Shown here in pieces: positions 21,283-31,554 of a stretch of 64,000 nt of DNA. The position numbers and the translations under genes were made by a program. The stretch is from Diospyros lotus (taxonomy: Eukaryota; Streptophyta; Magnoliopsida; Ericales; Ebenaceae): positions 21,338,616 to 21,402,615 of the forward strand of contig NC_068338.1 of assembly GCF_014633365.1 (NCBI RefSeq), given 5' to 3'. Below the pieces are notes generated by a model, which did no database searches, was not told the origin of the DNA, and saw only the letters and a program-made list of their open reading frames with translations. Each line of letters opens with the position of its first letter. Position 1 is the stretch's first letter.

Positions 21283-23341
21283 TGTTGAGTGTAGATTTTG
21301 ATGATTGATGATTGGCATGTGTGAATGTGAATGTTCATTTATATTTTATGTACTAACAAAGCATGAAGCCTTCATAAGGCTTACAAAGCTATTCTCTAGT
21401 GATTTCATGACACAGGTTATATATAGAAACTTCTTATATTGATATAGAGATTTCATTATATATGGAAACAAGTTTTTAGAGAGCTTTCTAGAAATTTGAG
21501 TATTTGAGCTATGTATGGAAAGTTCTTCTTGGAATGGAAAGTCTAGAAGATATATATGGAATCATTGTTCATATATGGGAAGTTCAAAAGATCTATATGG
21601 AAGTTTTTGAGAAGATTGGAGTAGTCCACTATATGGAGTAGCCATATATGTAACTTGGCGACATGGCAGCCACGTGGAGCTCACTTATCAAGGATACATC
21701 ATCTCGTTGGTCTAGATATGGTAAGAGAATCAAGGAGTAAATTTAAAGGTTCCTAAAAGCTCCTTTACTCAGTTAAATATGGAAGATTTTTTTGAATTGC
21801 ATTCAAATGGAGAAGTTAAAGATTCAACATTATTGTTCAACATTAATGGAGGAAATTAAGGTTTGAAAATTAAACCTTGATTGATATTACTTTCCTTTAT
21901 TGCTGATTCTCTCTCATTAAAAGGATATGGAGGCTCAAATCATGGAATCAAGTATCCTACTAATTATGGCCAATTGATATCTTCATTATGGGAGAATATT
22001 CAAAGGATATCTTGCATATATTCAGCTACACAAATTGATTCTCTACTTGTCAACATTTTTTAGTATGGAAACTTGATCAATTAAGGGCTTTTGAAGTTAT
22101 AATTGATATATTCATTGTTGGACAAATTTGCTTCATTATTTGGTTGGATTTTACACCATTTGGAGGTTAAAATTCAAATTTCAAATTAGCTATGCTTGTT
22201 ATGGAAGCTAAGGGGCCAATTGCACAATCAAAGGAGTTTGAAGATCAACTAGAAGTCAGAATTTATCATTTCTTATTTATTGTCGATTTTGCAAGAATTA
22301 TGAAAGGTTTTGATGATATTTTAATCCTTAAAATTAGCCAAGCATTACTGGAATTGATTTGCTCATTCAAAGCTGATTGGAGATCAACAAAAGTCAAAGG
22401 TCTTGAAGATCAATCAAGTTAGCTGATTATGGAAGGTAAATCAAGAATTCAATACGAACGGCTGAAATTGGCTTGAAGACTTGACACATGGAGAGCTGAG
22501 ATTGATCAAGGAAAGTCTTCTCTAACACTATATAAAAGGGTCTCTTGAAGGCTTTGGAACAACTTTTGGAAGCCCTGTTATTTTCTACATCATTGGCCAA
22601 GATTTTCGTTCTCTCTAAGTCTTTCTTTTCCACTATCTTCTTGAGAGAAAACTAAGAGAGTTCTCTACACTTCATTGTATTATTTTTGAGAGAACCCTAT
22701 TTCTCAATCTCTACTATTCTTGTATCTTGTAAAGAGCGTACAAAATCCAAACTAATGAATGTGAGACTCCAGAAGTAGTTTGGTGGTGGTGAAGCCAAGT
22801 GAAGGCTTTGGTGATTGTAACAAAAGTTTCATATAGTGGATTTGGTTGAAAATCCTAAGGAAGAAAATCCTTAGGTAGTGCATGTAAGCCATAAGGGCCG
22901 AACCACTATACATCGTTGTGTTCTTCTTCTTTTCACTCTTTACTTATTCTTGCTTGATTATACTTGTTTGTTTTTGGTTTTGTGGCCAAATCCTAAGGCC
23001 TACATTCTTGTTGGTTATTATATTCTAATTTGCTTTAATTGATCATTCTTTGTACTCATTCAATATTCCATTTGGTTTATTTAAAGTCTTGTTATTGTGT
23101 GCATTCAAATCACATGTTTTCACCAAGTTGTAATTTGAAGAGTATATTAGATCTAAGCACATACTAGCACAACCGGCAGATATCATATTATCCATCTAGT
23201 ATTTAAGTGCTCCCGTACTCTCAACTACAATTTTGGTTTGTATTAAATTTATTTTCTCATATATATACATGCATAAGTTTTGCATTAAAGTTTTAAAAGG
23301 TGTCAATTCACCCCCCCTCTTGACTAGGTTAGAACTCAACA
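21283..23341 (+). mobile_element. Long solo LTR (2.06 kb) in copia element E
   Basis: Begins TGTTGAG and ends CTCAACA, with identical AGAAC duplications at 21278-21282 and 23342-23346. It contains no polyprotein. A CTATATAAAAGGG box at about 22527 is followed by a leader and a long U5, and the right end has a CACCCCCCCTCTTG block near 23310-23322 like those of long copia LTRs of the SIRE type. Plus orientation is inferred from the TATA box. Open frames of 60-76 codons inside look spurious. It is most simply a solo LTR, though a small non-autonomous element cannot be excluded. Confidence 0.8.
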
Positions 23342-23346
23342 AGAAC

Positions 23347-23806
23347 AACCCCAAACCGAGAGAACCTTTAAGATACTGAAGCAGATGCTTGCAAGCAACC
23401 CAATGTTACTGCTTAGGGGCTGAATGAAACTGACTGAGCCAGTTAACAACGAAAGTAATATCCGGTCTGGTATACGTGAGATATTGCAAGGATCTAATCA
23501 CAGTGCGATAGAGAGAAGGATTAGAGAAAGAATCACCCTCATCAGTCAAAGAGTCTTCTGTGTAAACTGGATTCTCACAAAGCTTACAATCTAATATGAT
23601 TGTTTCTTTAACAGATCAATTGTATACTTAGTTTGAGTGAGGTAAAGTCAATCAGTGTTATGGTGAGCCTCAAAACCAAGAAAATAGCTGACAGAACCTA
23701 GGGTTTTGAGAGCAAAATGTGTATTCAAATCTTGAATACAAGCTCTAAGGGCTGAAGTATCTGAACCAGTAATTAGTATGTCATCGACATAGACTAAAAC
23801 AAATAG
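23347..23806 (-). pseudogene. RT second half of copia element E
   Basis: Minus-strand reading starts L-V-Y-V-D-D-I-L (Y-V-D-D at 23780-23791), then I-T-G-S-D-T-S-A-L, H-F-A-L-K-T-L-G, Y-F-L-G-F-E and L-T-Q-T-K-Y-T-I-D-L-L. Downstream the frame is damaged near 23600. The catalytic box is preserved. Confidence 0.8.
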
Positions 23807-23811
23807 CACAA

Positions 23812-24121
23812 TGTCATGTACCTAGGTCACCAGATTGTAATAAAGAAGAGATTGTAAGGGTAAATAGGGAAATAGCGGGTGTTTAGGCGCTGGCATGGCT
23901 CGGCTGCTGTAACAGACTTTGGCGCCAATTCAGCTGAGAACTCCTTAAAAACAGAGTTCCAGTTGTTTGGGAAATCATCTAATGAAATTCGAATCATTGA
24001 TTCTTCAAATTTCCCTCTTAATTTCTCTCTCTCACTCTCTTCTCTCTCTCTCGTCTTCTTCTTTTCCCTCCATTTTTCCTTCTTCACCTAAAACCCCTAC
24101 TATCAGATCGGTGATCTGACA
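23812..24121 (+). mobile_element. Solo gypsy LTR in copia element E
   Basis: 310 bp starting TGTCATGTACC and ending GATCTGACA, flanked by identical CACAA (23807-23811, 24122-24126). The end resembles that of the gypsy LTR at 37618-37965. It has a CT-rich leader at about 24010-24075. It sits a few codons before the Y-V-D-D box of copia E; discounting the insertion rejoins the RT frame exactly there. Confidence 0.9.
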
Positions 24122-24126
24122 CACAA

Positions 24127-25832
24127 ACTTAGCAGTTCTCTTAACAAACAAGGAGGCATCTGAAACTGCTCTAATGAAACCCCAAGACTGTAGAGCAACT
24201 CTCAACTTGGTATACCAGGCCCTAGGTGCCTGTTTTAACCTATAAAGAGATTTCTTCAACTTGCAAACATGAGTAGGGAACCGAGAATGAACAAACCCTT
24301 TCGGTTGAGACATAAAGACATCCTCACTCAAATCACCATTTAAGAAGGCATTGTTGACATCCACTTGTTGGATGTCCCAACCAAAGGTAACAATCAAGGA
24401 AAACAACACTTGGATTGTTGGGGCTTTAACAATAGGACAGAAAGTCTCGGCATAGTCAATACCAGGATTTTGATGAAACCCCTTCACCACTAAATGTGCT
24501 TTGTAACAAAGAACTATACCATCTGCTTTGTATTTAATCCGGAAAACCCACTTGTAACCAATAACATTCATGTCTTTAGAGAAAGGAACTAAATCCCAAG
24601 TGTGATTACGTTGTAAGGCAGTATATTCTTCTTTCATAGCCTTAACCCATTGTAAATCTAAGGCGGCCTCACGAATAGTACTAGGTTCCAAAGAGCTCAC
24701 TAAGGCATGAGGGGATGAAGTGGTAAGAAGTTTAGCCTTGGATTGGGTAACCATAGGATGAACAGAAGGTTTAGGAACACGAGAGGACAAGGATGATGAG
24801 GATACAGGAGAATGAGGTTGAGTGATAGATGGTAAAGGCTGAGAAGCAAAAGCAGCAGGAGATGAAGCTGCAGAAGGTGGAGAAGAAGATAAGGAGGAAG
24901 AACCCAAAGGTTGTGCTACTGCAGAGGAAGGAAAGGGAGGAAATGAATGAAAGAACAAAGCAGATGGACGATCAGGAATAGTAGAAGGAACACCAGATGA
25001 AGAAGAAGCAAACTGAAACAAAATAGGATAAGGAAAATAATTTGGATTAAAGAGAACATGTCTAGAAAAATAGACACGACCAAAAAGATGCAAACATTTA
25101 TAGCCTGCATGACCATGACTACACCCAATAAAGATACATTTGGTTGAGAAAGTTGAACTTATGCTTGGCATAGGGGCGAAGATAGGGAAAACATGCACAA
25201 CCAAAAGGCTGAAGGATGAGATAATTGGGTGATTTAAGAGACAACATCTCAAAGGGTGTTCGAAACTTCAAAGGAGCTAAGGGGAGCAGGTTTATAAGAT
25301 AAACTGCATTTTGGAACGCCTCAACCCAAAACTTAAGAGGCATAGCAGCATGACTTAACAAAGTGAGTCCTATTTCTGCTATGTGACGGTGTTTTCTTTC
25401 AACAACACCGTTCTGCTGAGAGGTATGAGGGAAGGTAAAATGAGGTTGAATGCCATGCGAATGTAAATAAGGTAGAAAAGCTCTAAACTCCCCCCCATTA
25501 TCTGTTTGTAGAGCCTTAATCTTAGCATTATACTGAAGTTCAGCTAGTTTATGAGAAGTGATAAAAACTGACAAAGCACTAGATTTTAACTTTAGAGAGT
25601 ATAGCTAGGTATAGCGAGTGTAGACATCAACAAAAACAATGTAGTAGCGATATCCTTCAGTTGATAAAGTGGGAGAAGGCCCCCATAGGTCAAAATAGAC
25701 CAGTTCAAGTGGTCTAACTGCTATGATTTCACAATCAGAAAAGGGAAGCTGATGAAGCTTACCAATTTTGCAAGAATCACAAAAAGAAAGAGCTGACAGA
25801 GAAAATGGAACTTGAATTTTATTCAACACCAA
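24127..25832 (-). pseudogene. Integrase and RT first half of copia element E
   Basis: From 25832: a pre-integrase zinc-binding end (S-F-C-D-S-C-K-I-G-K-L-H), then F-D-L-W-G-P and the core (A-L-Q-T-D-N-G-G-E-F, T-S-Q-Q-N-G-V-V-E-R-K-H-R-H) with all three catalytic acidic positions present. The C-terminal F-I-G-C-S-H-G-H-A-G-Y-K block and a Ser/Pro-rich linker follow, then RT from W-V-K-A-M-K-E-E-Y through D-V-N-N-A-F-L-N-G-D-L to S-L-Y-R-L-K-Q-A-P-R-A-W. There is a stop near 25604 and a frame change near 25119-25252. Confidence 0.88.
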
Positions 25833-25874
25833 TCGCAGTACATTGAGTGAAGGATGCCCCAGTCTTGTGTGCCA

Positions 25875-26420
25875 CTACTTGCAAGCATTATTAGTTTGGG
25901 CAACATTTACATTTACAGTAGAAGACAATCCTAAATTAGAAGGAGCTAACTGTTTGGAATTTTGAAAAGAAAAACGATTACATGTTGAAGATGTACTGCG
26001 TACAAGAGACCTAGGACTAAAAGAATGTGCTGGAAGCCTGAAATCAATAGAAGCAATAGCTGAATTCAGTTGATATAGCCCATCCTTAAGCTGCCCTCTA
26101 AGTAGCACTTGTTCGGTGTTCTTATCCTTAATCACACAAGTATGAGAATCAAATTCAGCAACAAGGTCATGATCCTTAGTTAACTGAGAGACACTGGTTA
26201 AATTTTTCCGCATGTTAGGAACATGTAAAACATTAGGTAAGGTAATGCAAGACATAGGCTGAGAATGAGAATACAATTGTCCAAGGCCAACATTTGAGAT
26301 TGAGAGTTTCTTACCATTATCAACGGACACTTTATCTCCACCACTGTAAGGGGTATACAATGAGAGATTTTGAAGATTGGTGGTGATGTGATTTGTTGCT
26401 CCAGAATCAACAAACCACAA
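25875..26420 (-). pseudogene. Protease and pre-integrase of copia element E
   Basis: Open minus-strand frame beginning W-F-V-D-S-G-A-T-N-H-I, the aspartic protease active site of Ty1/copia. It continues to L-P-N-V-L-H-V-P-N-M-R-K-N-L-T-S-V-S and D-G-L-Y-Q-L, the pre-integrase region. A stop at about 25875 separates it from the zinc-binding part of integrase. Confidence 0.88.
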
Positions 26421-26456
26421 CTAATCTAAAATAGGTGGCTGGCGGTCAAAAGGCTG

Positions 26457-27575
26457 TCAATCTAAAGGCTGTTGAGGAAAATGATTATAGTGAGCACTCT
26501 GGACCGAACCAACATCACTCATGTAGACCTCATTAGAGTCACTTAGGGAGGCTATATAAGCTTTAGAATCTAACTGTGTGTTCACTGGTGAATTACCAAA
26601 CCTGTTATGACTTGGAACAGTTCTAAAGGATCTTTGGAAATTCCTATCAAAACGATGATAACATCGATCAACCAAATGCCCTGGTTTGCCACACAATTGG
26701 CAATAAAAACGTCTACCAGACTGATGGCCTTAGCCGTGTCCTCCTCATGTACCAAAACCACCTCCTCTCTAATTGTGACCTCCTCTCATATTCTAAAAAT
26801 TATTAACTCCTCTTCGATTATAATCAGCCAAATTAACTTGCATAGAAGGTGCGACTGAGTCAAAACTAACCGTCGACTGTGGTAAATTCTTAGAGATTAA
26901 CCTCTGTCCATGCATTAACAGCAAGTACTGGAGCTTGTCCAGATCTACATCATTCATCTGGTATGTCACCAAGCTAACTACAGTTTTGTAGTCATGGTCT
27001 AAACCATTAAGAATTGCAAGAAGTAATTCTTTTTCATCCAAAGGTTCACTTATAGTGGCTAGCAAATGTCCAATTGTCTTAATCTTGAGAATATAGTCGT
27101 TAATCGACAGGTCATCTTTCTTAACTAGTCGTAGCTGCTGCTTAAGTTGAAACGATCTAGCAATAGTTTGCCTTGAATACAAATTCTCAAGTGTAGACCA
27201 TACCTCAGTTGACAACTCGCAGTGTATTACCTACGCCAATACGTCTTTATCAATTATAGAGAACAACCAGCTAAGGCGAAGCTGATCCGATCGCAACCAT
27301 GCCATATACTCTGGATTCAACATCGGTCCTCCAGCTTCCTTATCACTAGGCTCAACAACATACTTAGGCGATGGTGAAACCCTATTCAAGAATGGAAACA
27401 AATCGAAGTCGCGAATTGTAGTTAAAACTTGCGTCTTCCAGAAAATATAGTTTCCAGAATCCAATTTGATAGGAATCGCAATTGCACCAAAATCAGATTG
27501 CAAAAAGAGAGAAAAGGTAGATGATGAGCGAGGTGGTGAAGAGGAGGAAACACCTTGAACAGGCGAAGGATCCAT
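26457..27575 (-). pseudogene. Gag of copia element E
   Basis: ATG at 27575 (M-D-P-S-P-V-Q-G), 16 bases after the PBS on the minus strand. The N-terminal half (L-D-S-G-N-Y-I-F-W-K-T-Q-V) runs to a stop at 27231. The frame resumes as W-S-T-L-E-N-L-Y and L-V-K-K-D-D-L-S-I-N-D-Y-I-L-K-I to 26793. A zinc knuckle follows (C-G-K-P-G-H-L-V-D-R-C-Y-H near 26690). Three interruptions in total. The capsid and nucleic-acid-binding parts are both clear. Confidence 0.88.
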
Positions 27576-27590
27576 GACTTACGTTAGAAC

Positions 27591-27601
27591 CTCTGATACC
27601 A
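27591..27601 (-). other. Primer-binding site of copia element E
   Basis: Minus-strand TGGTATCAGAG directly after the 5' LTR; matches initiator tRNA-Met. Confidence 0.9.
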
Positions 27602-27860
27602 TGAAGCAGTATACAAGAGCTTGAAAGGAAACTTAGGGCAGAAAACAAAGAGAGGAAAAGAAATTCTCAATATTCACCATTGAATAAAAAATGAATACAA
27701 CACAATACACAATGAAGAGACGCTACTATTTATATAGCAGCTGCCTTATTAAAGGTACCTTACACCGAGGCACCTAACTTACAATAAACCAATAGAAGCA
27801 GCAACATAATACAACAACATACCAATAAAGATACAATAAGAAGCTTGCTATACTCTCACA
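27602..27860 (-). repeat. 5' LTR of copia element E
   Basis: 259 bp. On the minus strand it begins TGTGAGAGTATAGC, has a CTATATAAATAG box near 27735, and ends CTGCTTCA. Confidence 0.92.
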
Positions 27861-27865
27861 AGTTT

Positions 27866-29309
27866 GATGAAGAATGCCATGAGAAGATAGAAAAGATTGA
27901 AAAGACTTGGAACAATATTCCTTGGCATTATAACTTCGAAGGATACAAATAGAAGAATCAAATTATGTCTTAACCTCATTATAAAATAAAGTAAATAAAG
28001 ACAACTACTTAGTTTGTTCCTTCATCAAATGGAGCCAAGTACACTGAGAATAATCATCAATAAGAGTAACAAAGTCAGAAAATCTTGTTTAGCTTTAACT
28101 TGACTTGGACCCCAAATATCATAATGCACAAGGGAAAAGGGAGGATCAACTCTTTTATTAATCCAATTAGGAAAATGAGCATACATGTTTGCCCAATTGG
28201 CAAGATTCATAGTCTAATGATTGTAAAGAAAACAAAGATGGGATCATCCATTTAGTAAAGACAAATGAGGATGACCCAATCTACAATGAATTGACAAAGG
28301 TGTGGCAATAGTAACAAAACAAACAAATGGTAAAGATAGATCATAAAGGCCTTCAAATTCACGTCTTGTGCTAGTCATTCACCTAGTATTCCAACCAACA
28401 ATCAAGAGATTTAGTCAAATGACTAATAGAGATTAAATTATAAGGACTGAGGCAAATGTAAGACTGACTTAAAAGATGATGAAGGCAATGGATTGGCTTG
28501 GCCAATACCCCTAGGAGTGGCCTTAGAACCATTAGCCACCATAATAGAAGGCAATGTATTAGAGGACTCAATATGAGAAAACAAAGATTTATTACCAGAA
28601 ATATGTTCAGGGGCTGCAGAATCAAGGATCCAAGGACTAAGCAATGAATGAGATACACAAGCAAAAGAAGAAGAATCAGCTATTGGAAAAGTAACAGAAC
28701 CTGCAGCTTATGCAACTGAGGCTACGGAAGTAGATGCTTGCTTAGTTGCTTGGAACTAGCAAAATTCAGCTAACTCCCCCACAAAAATAAGTTGAGAAAC
28801 AGCACCTGACCCTGAAATAGCACCCTGTCCAGCTGAAACTGAGGTAGAAACAAAATATGCAGTCAGCTGGTCAGTGATATCATCCAGAGGCCACATTTGC
28901 TTTAGGTGGATGACCATGTAATGCATAACAGGTCTCTTTATAATGACCTGGTTTGTGACTGTACGAGCAAGAAGGCCGTTTTCCCCCTTTTCCATCAAGC
29001 TGTGGTTGCTTATTCTTGGACTGATTACCAAAGGATGTAGCCTGAGAAACCATAACAGACCCCTCAGCTGCTGAATCAGGGCCAGAAAAAGTCTTACTAT
29101 GCAGCAGCCTTGCAGACACTTCTTCCACAGCAGTAGGAATGACGGGTCCACTGAGGATTTGTGTCCTAACCCTCTCCAAGTCAGGTCCTAATCGAGCCAA
29201 TGTAAGCACTATGAACAGTTTATCACATCGGACACGCTGTTCAGCATCACTTTCAGTGATTGGCAGCGTGATATTAAAATCTGTCACAGCAGATTGAACC
29301 TTTCCCATA
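27866..29309 (-). pseudogene. Gag end, protease and integrase start of copia D
   Basis: From 29308 downward on the minus strand: a gag segment (L-A-R-L-G-P-D-L-E-R-V-R-T-Q-I-L), a knuckle-like C-S-Y-S-H-K-P-G-H-Y-K-E-T-C whose second Cys is Ser, then a protease block W-I-L-D-S-A-A-P-E-H-I at about 28620 where the usual D-S-G is D-S-A. The integrase start Y-D-I-W-G-P-S-Q-V lies near 28110, and its core begins before copia E interrupts. Stops and frame changes are frequent. The copia fragment F at 34935 belongs to the same family. Confidence 0.78.
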
Positions 29310-29815
29310 TGTTATCATATCTAAATCTCCTTTTTGAAGATTAAACAATGTACTAATAATTGTGTACAAACAATGAATGCCATTTGTATGCATGTGACCA
29401 TATTTCTACACACCTTTAGTAAACACGAAAAAAAGGCACCAGATCTAGTTCAATGGACTGCCACAACACAGAAACAAGTTACGGATCAACCTTATCCCAT
29501 AATGTCCCATCATTCTTGTGGAAACATCTAATGTTTTACAATAATAGAAGTTGTTGCTGTTATGTTTTGTCTTTGATTATGTGGTAGTATGTTGTTAATT
29601 GTAAGTTGAATTGCTGTTTGTAATAGCTAGGTTTGGGTGTGAGGCAGTGCCTCTCTTGTTGTGTGATGAGCTTGCATATATAAGCAGCTCACAGCCTCTC
29701 TTTGTAAGTTAAGATTCATTTTTCATTTCAGTAAAATTTGTGCAAGGTTTATTCTCTCTCGAGTGTTTTGTGCTTCCTCTTCGTGTGCCCTAGGGCTCCC
29801 TTTACAATTCTCTAG
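29310..29815 (+). repeat. LTR-like insertion in gag of copia D
   Basis: Gag of copia D breaks at about 29815 and resumes at 29308 with intervening DNA that is not gag. On the plus strand it has a GCATATATAAGCAG box near 29670 followed by a leader, as an LTR would. I could not find clean TG/CA ends or a target duplication, and some gag is missing, so an insertion with deletion is likely. Confidence 0.4.
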
Positions 29816-29995
29816 TATCTCACTCAATTTCTTAGTCACATGATTGCTAACCCCTTGGCCTCGAAGCCACATTTTAACTGAAGCTGACCAGGGAAAATAA
29901 TATTTCCCATTCAGTTTTTCAGTTGTAATCACAGGAGTACCAGATATGTTTGGAACACCAACAGTAGGATTGGAGATTACCTCTGAACCAGACAT
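29816..29995 (-). pseudogene. Gag start of copia element D
   Basis: ATG at 29995 (M-S-G-S-E-V-I-S-N-P). The conserved K-L-N-G-K-Y-Y-F-P-W-S-A-S-V block and the M-W-L-R-G-Q-G-V motif of copia gag follow, and the frame is broken near 29815. Confidence 0.75.
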
Positions 29996-30371
29996 GTTGT
30001 AATAAACCCTAATTTCAACAACCAACACAACAAGAGACCACCATAATATCAGATCACAGACTTAGGGATTCCAGAACACTAGATCACAACTTCAGGAATT
30101 TGAGAGCAGATGACAGCCGATCGCACCAGATAAATCTCAACCAGCAGATCACAGCAAAGAAATCTCAACCAGCAGCGCAGCAAATCCAGCAGGTCAGACA
30201 AGATTTCCAGAGATCCAGCAGGTCAGACCAGAGATCCAGAGGAGGTCAGATCACAGCTCTTGATCTCAATGGAAGATAAAATCCTCAAACCAAGAGGATA
30301 CAATCCTAGACAAGATTTGATGATTGAATTACATCAAATCTGCTCTAATTCTCCAGATTTACCCCTCGATG

Positions 30372-30383
30372 GTTCTGATACCA
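30372..30383 (-). other. Primer-binding site of copia element D
   Basis: Minus-strand TGGTATCAGAAC, one base off the usual PBS, directly after the LTR. Confidence 0.8.
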
Positions 30384-30604
30384 TGAAAAATGGTATACAG
30401 AATTGAGAGAAAAAGAAGAGAGGAAAAAAGAAATTGGAGGAAAAAGAACAATTCAATTCTATTAAGCTAGGGTTACAAGTATTTATACCAAAACACTATA
30501 ACTGCTATGTACAAGCTACCTATGCTAGGTACAAGGTACAACTAATATATACGGCACAACTAATACAACCAAGCTAATATGAATTCTCAAAAAATTTCTC
30601 ATCA
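30384..30604 (-). repeat. 5' LTR of copia element D
   Basis: About 220 bp. The minus strand carries GTATAAATAC near 30483 and ends in TTTTTCA just before the PBS. The right boundary (30601 or 30604) is chosen on TG/CA rules only because no second LTR survives. Confidence 0.65.
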
Positions 30605-31448
30605 TTCAATTTTAAGGAAGAAATCCAAGTTTCTATCACAAGTGGTAGAGGAACTTCATCGACTTGTAATTAGAACTTCTAAAGGCTTTTTAAGTAATGG
30701 TGTCAGGCAATTGAATAAAAATTGAATAGCTTTGCTTTGATTGGCAAAAAAAGAAAAGTATTGCTTTCTTACTCTCTTAATTTCTCTCCCTAGTTTATCC
30801 CCCTCATTGCTGTTGTTCATGTCCTATTTCTCCCACTATGTTATTTCTTCTCTCTCTCCTGTCAACTATAACTATTTCTTGAGACAAAGTCATATAATAT
30901 GTCATTTGCTTAAAAAGATGCTTGTGAGAATTGGGCTACATTTCTTCAAAACTGTGCAGACTGCAATCTAGGGATTGATGGCTAGTAGTTATGTGGTGGC
31001 CATTTATGAATGAAGCAACTCGTTAGCTTTTGAAAACAAAAGAGAAATGATTTGTGTACTAGTTATCCAACGTGTCCTAGCTTCACCAATAATGTGAATT
31101 TGCAAACCAAGTTTCTGCAGTCTCTTTCACTCTGTTAGATGCGCAGCCAGCCATAGCAATAAATAGGTCCCCTTTATAGCCCAGCCCAAGAAAAGTACAT
31201 AAGAAATTGCTTGCAAAATACACTTCGTTTTGTGCTTTTTCATACTGTTGATTGTGAAAAGGGATCTGAAGAGGCATCTTCACTCTTAGGTCAACAACAA
31301 TAATCACAAGCCTTAATCACTAAGGTGGATTCGGCTATTACCTGGACAAAATCATTAATATTCAATATAGTATCAAAAGCTATTTGCCATAAAAAGAGCC
31401 TAGAGAGAGAGAGAGAGTTTTGGAAAGGTTACAACTACAAAGACGTAC
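30605..31448. other. Intron 2 start, no gene assigned
   Basis: A 74-codon minus-strand open frame at 31083-31307 (ending N-S-H-Y-W) has a protein-like composition but matches nothing I know and is not needed by the resolvase reading frame. A GA run lies at 31404-31416. Confidence 0.35.
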
Positions 31449-31554
31449 CAAGTGGAGCATCAAAACTCCTAATCAACTGAACAATGGACTTGGCATCTAA
31501 ACGTCGTCGGAGACTTCTACCCACCAACACTTTTAGATTAGGAGAATCAAATAC
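31449..31554 (-). CDS. MOC1: MOC1-type Holliday junction resolvase, exon 2
   Basis: Minus-strand exon of 106 nt encoding residues 139-173 plus the first base of Gly174: [12 protein letters not shown], then [14 protein letters not shown] and S-F-D-A-P-L. This is the segment that follows the first catalytic Asp in plant MOC1. Acceptor: TTTCTTTCATCTTATAG immediately right of 31554. Donor: TTG|GTACGT at 31448 and below. Phase 0 on entry fits exon 1, and phase 1 on exit fits exon 3. Intron 1 on its 5' side is about 27.8 kb and intron 2 about 21.1 kb, both made up mostly of retrotransposons. Confidence 0.92.

Larger units (their letters stand above)
20373..27860 (-). mobile_element. Copia element E, full length, minus strand
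   Basis: Complete insertion nested in copia D. LTRs are 27602-27860 (5') and 20373-20641 (3'), target duplication AGTTT at 20368-20372 and 27861-27865, PBS at 27591-27601, polypurine tract at 20642-20650. Without its two nested solo LTRs it is about 5.1 kb, normal for Ty1/copia. Gag, protease, integrase, RT and RNase H are all recognisable and in order on the minus strand, with only a handful of stops. The LTRs differ by roughly 5% plus one small indel. Confidence 0.93.
17668..30604 (-). mobile_element. Copia element D (outer), minus strand, nested
   Basis: A degraded Ty1/copia whose coding order on the minus strand runs from the 5' LTR and PBS at 30384-30604 and 30372-30383, through gag, zinc knuckle, protease and integrase (30050-27866), is interrupted by the complete copia E (20373-27860), continues with integrase end and RT (20372-18599), is interrupted by a solo LTR (18184-18598), and ends in RNase H near 17668. 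The 3' LTR has been lost at the left edge, where an older LTR-like repeat abuts. Across each nested insertion the broken codons rejoin once one target duplication is discounted. Confidence 0.85.

Noticed and set aside
24032..24124. C-terminal extension of the copia E RT frame (G-K-M-E-G-K-E-E-D region)
   Set aside because: It is read-through into the solo LTR at 23812-24121, proven by the CACAA duplications.
31083..31307. Possible extra resolvase exon on the minus strand
   Set aside because: Exons 2 and 3 join in phase without it, and its sequence does not resemble any MOC1 segment.
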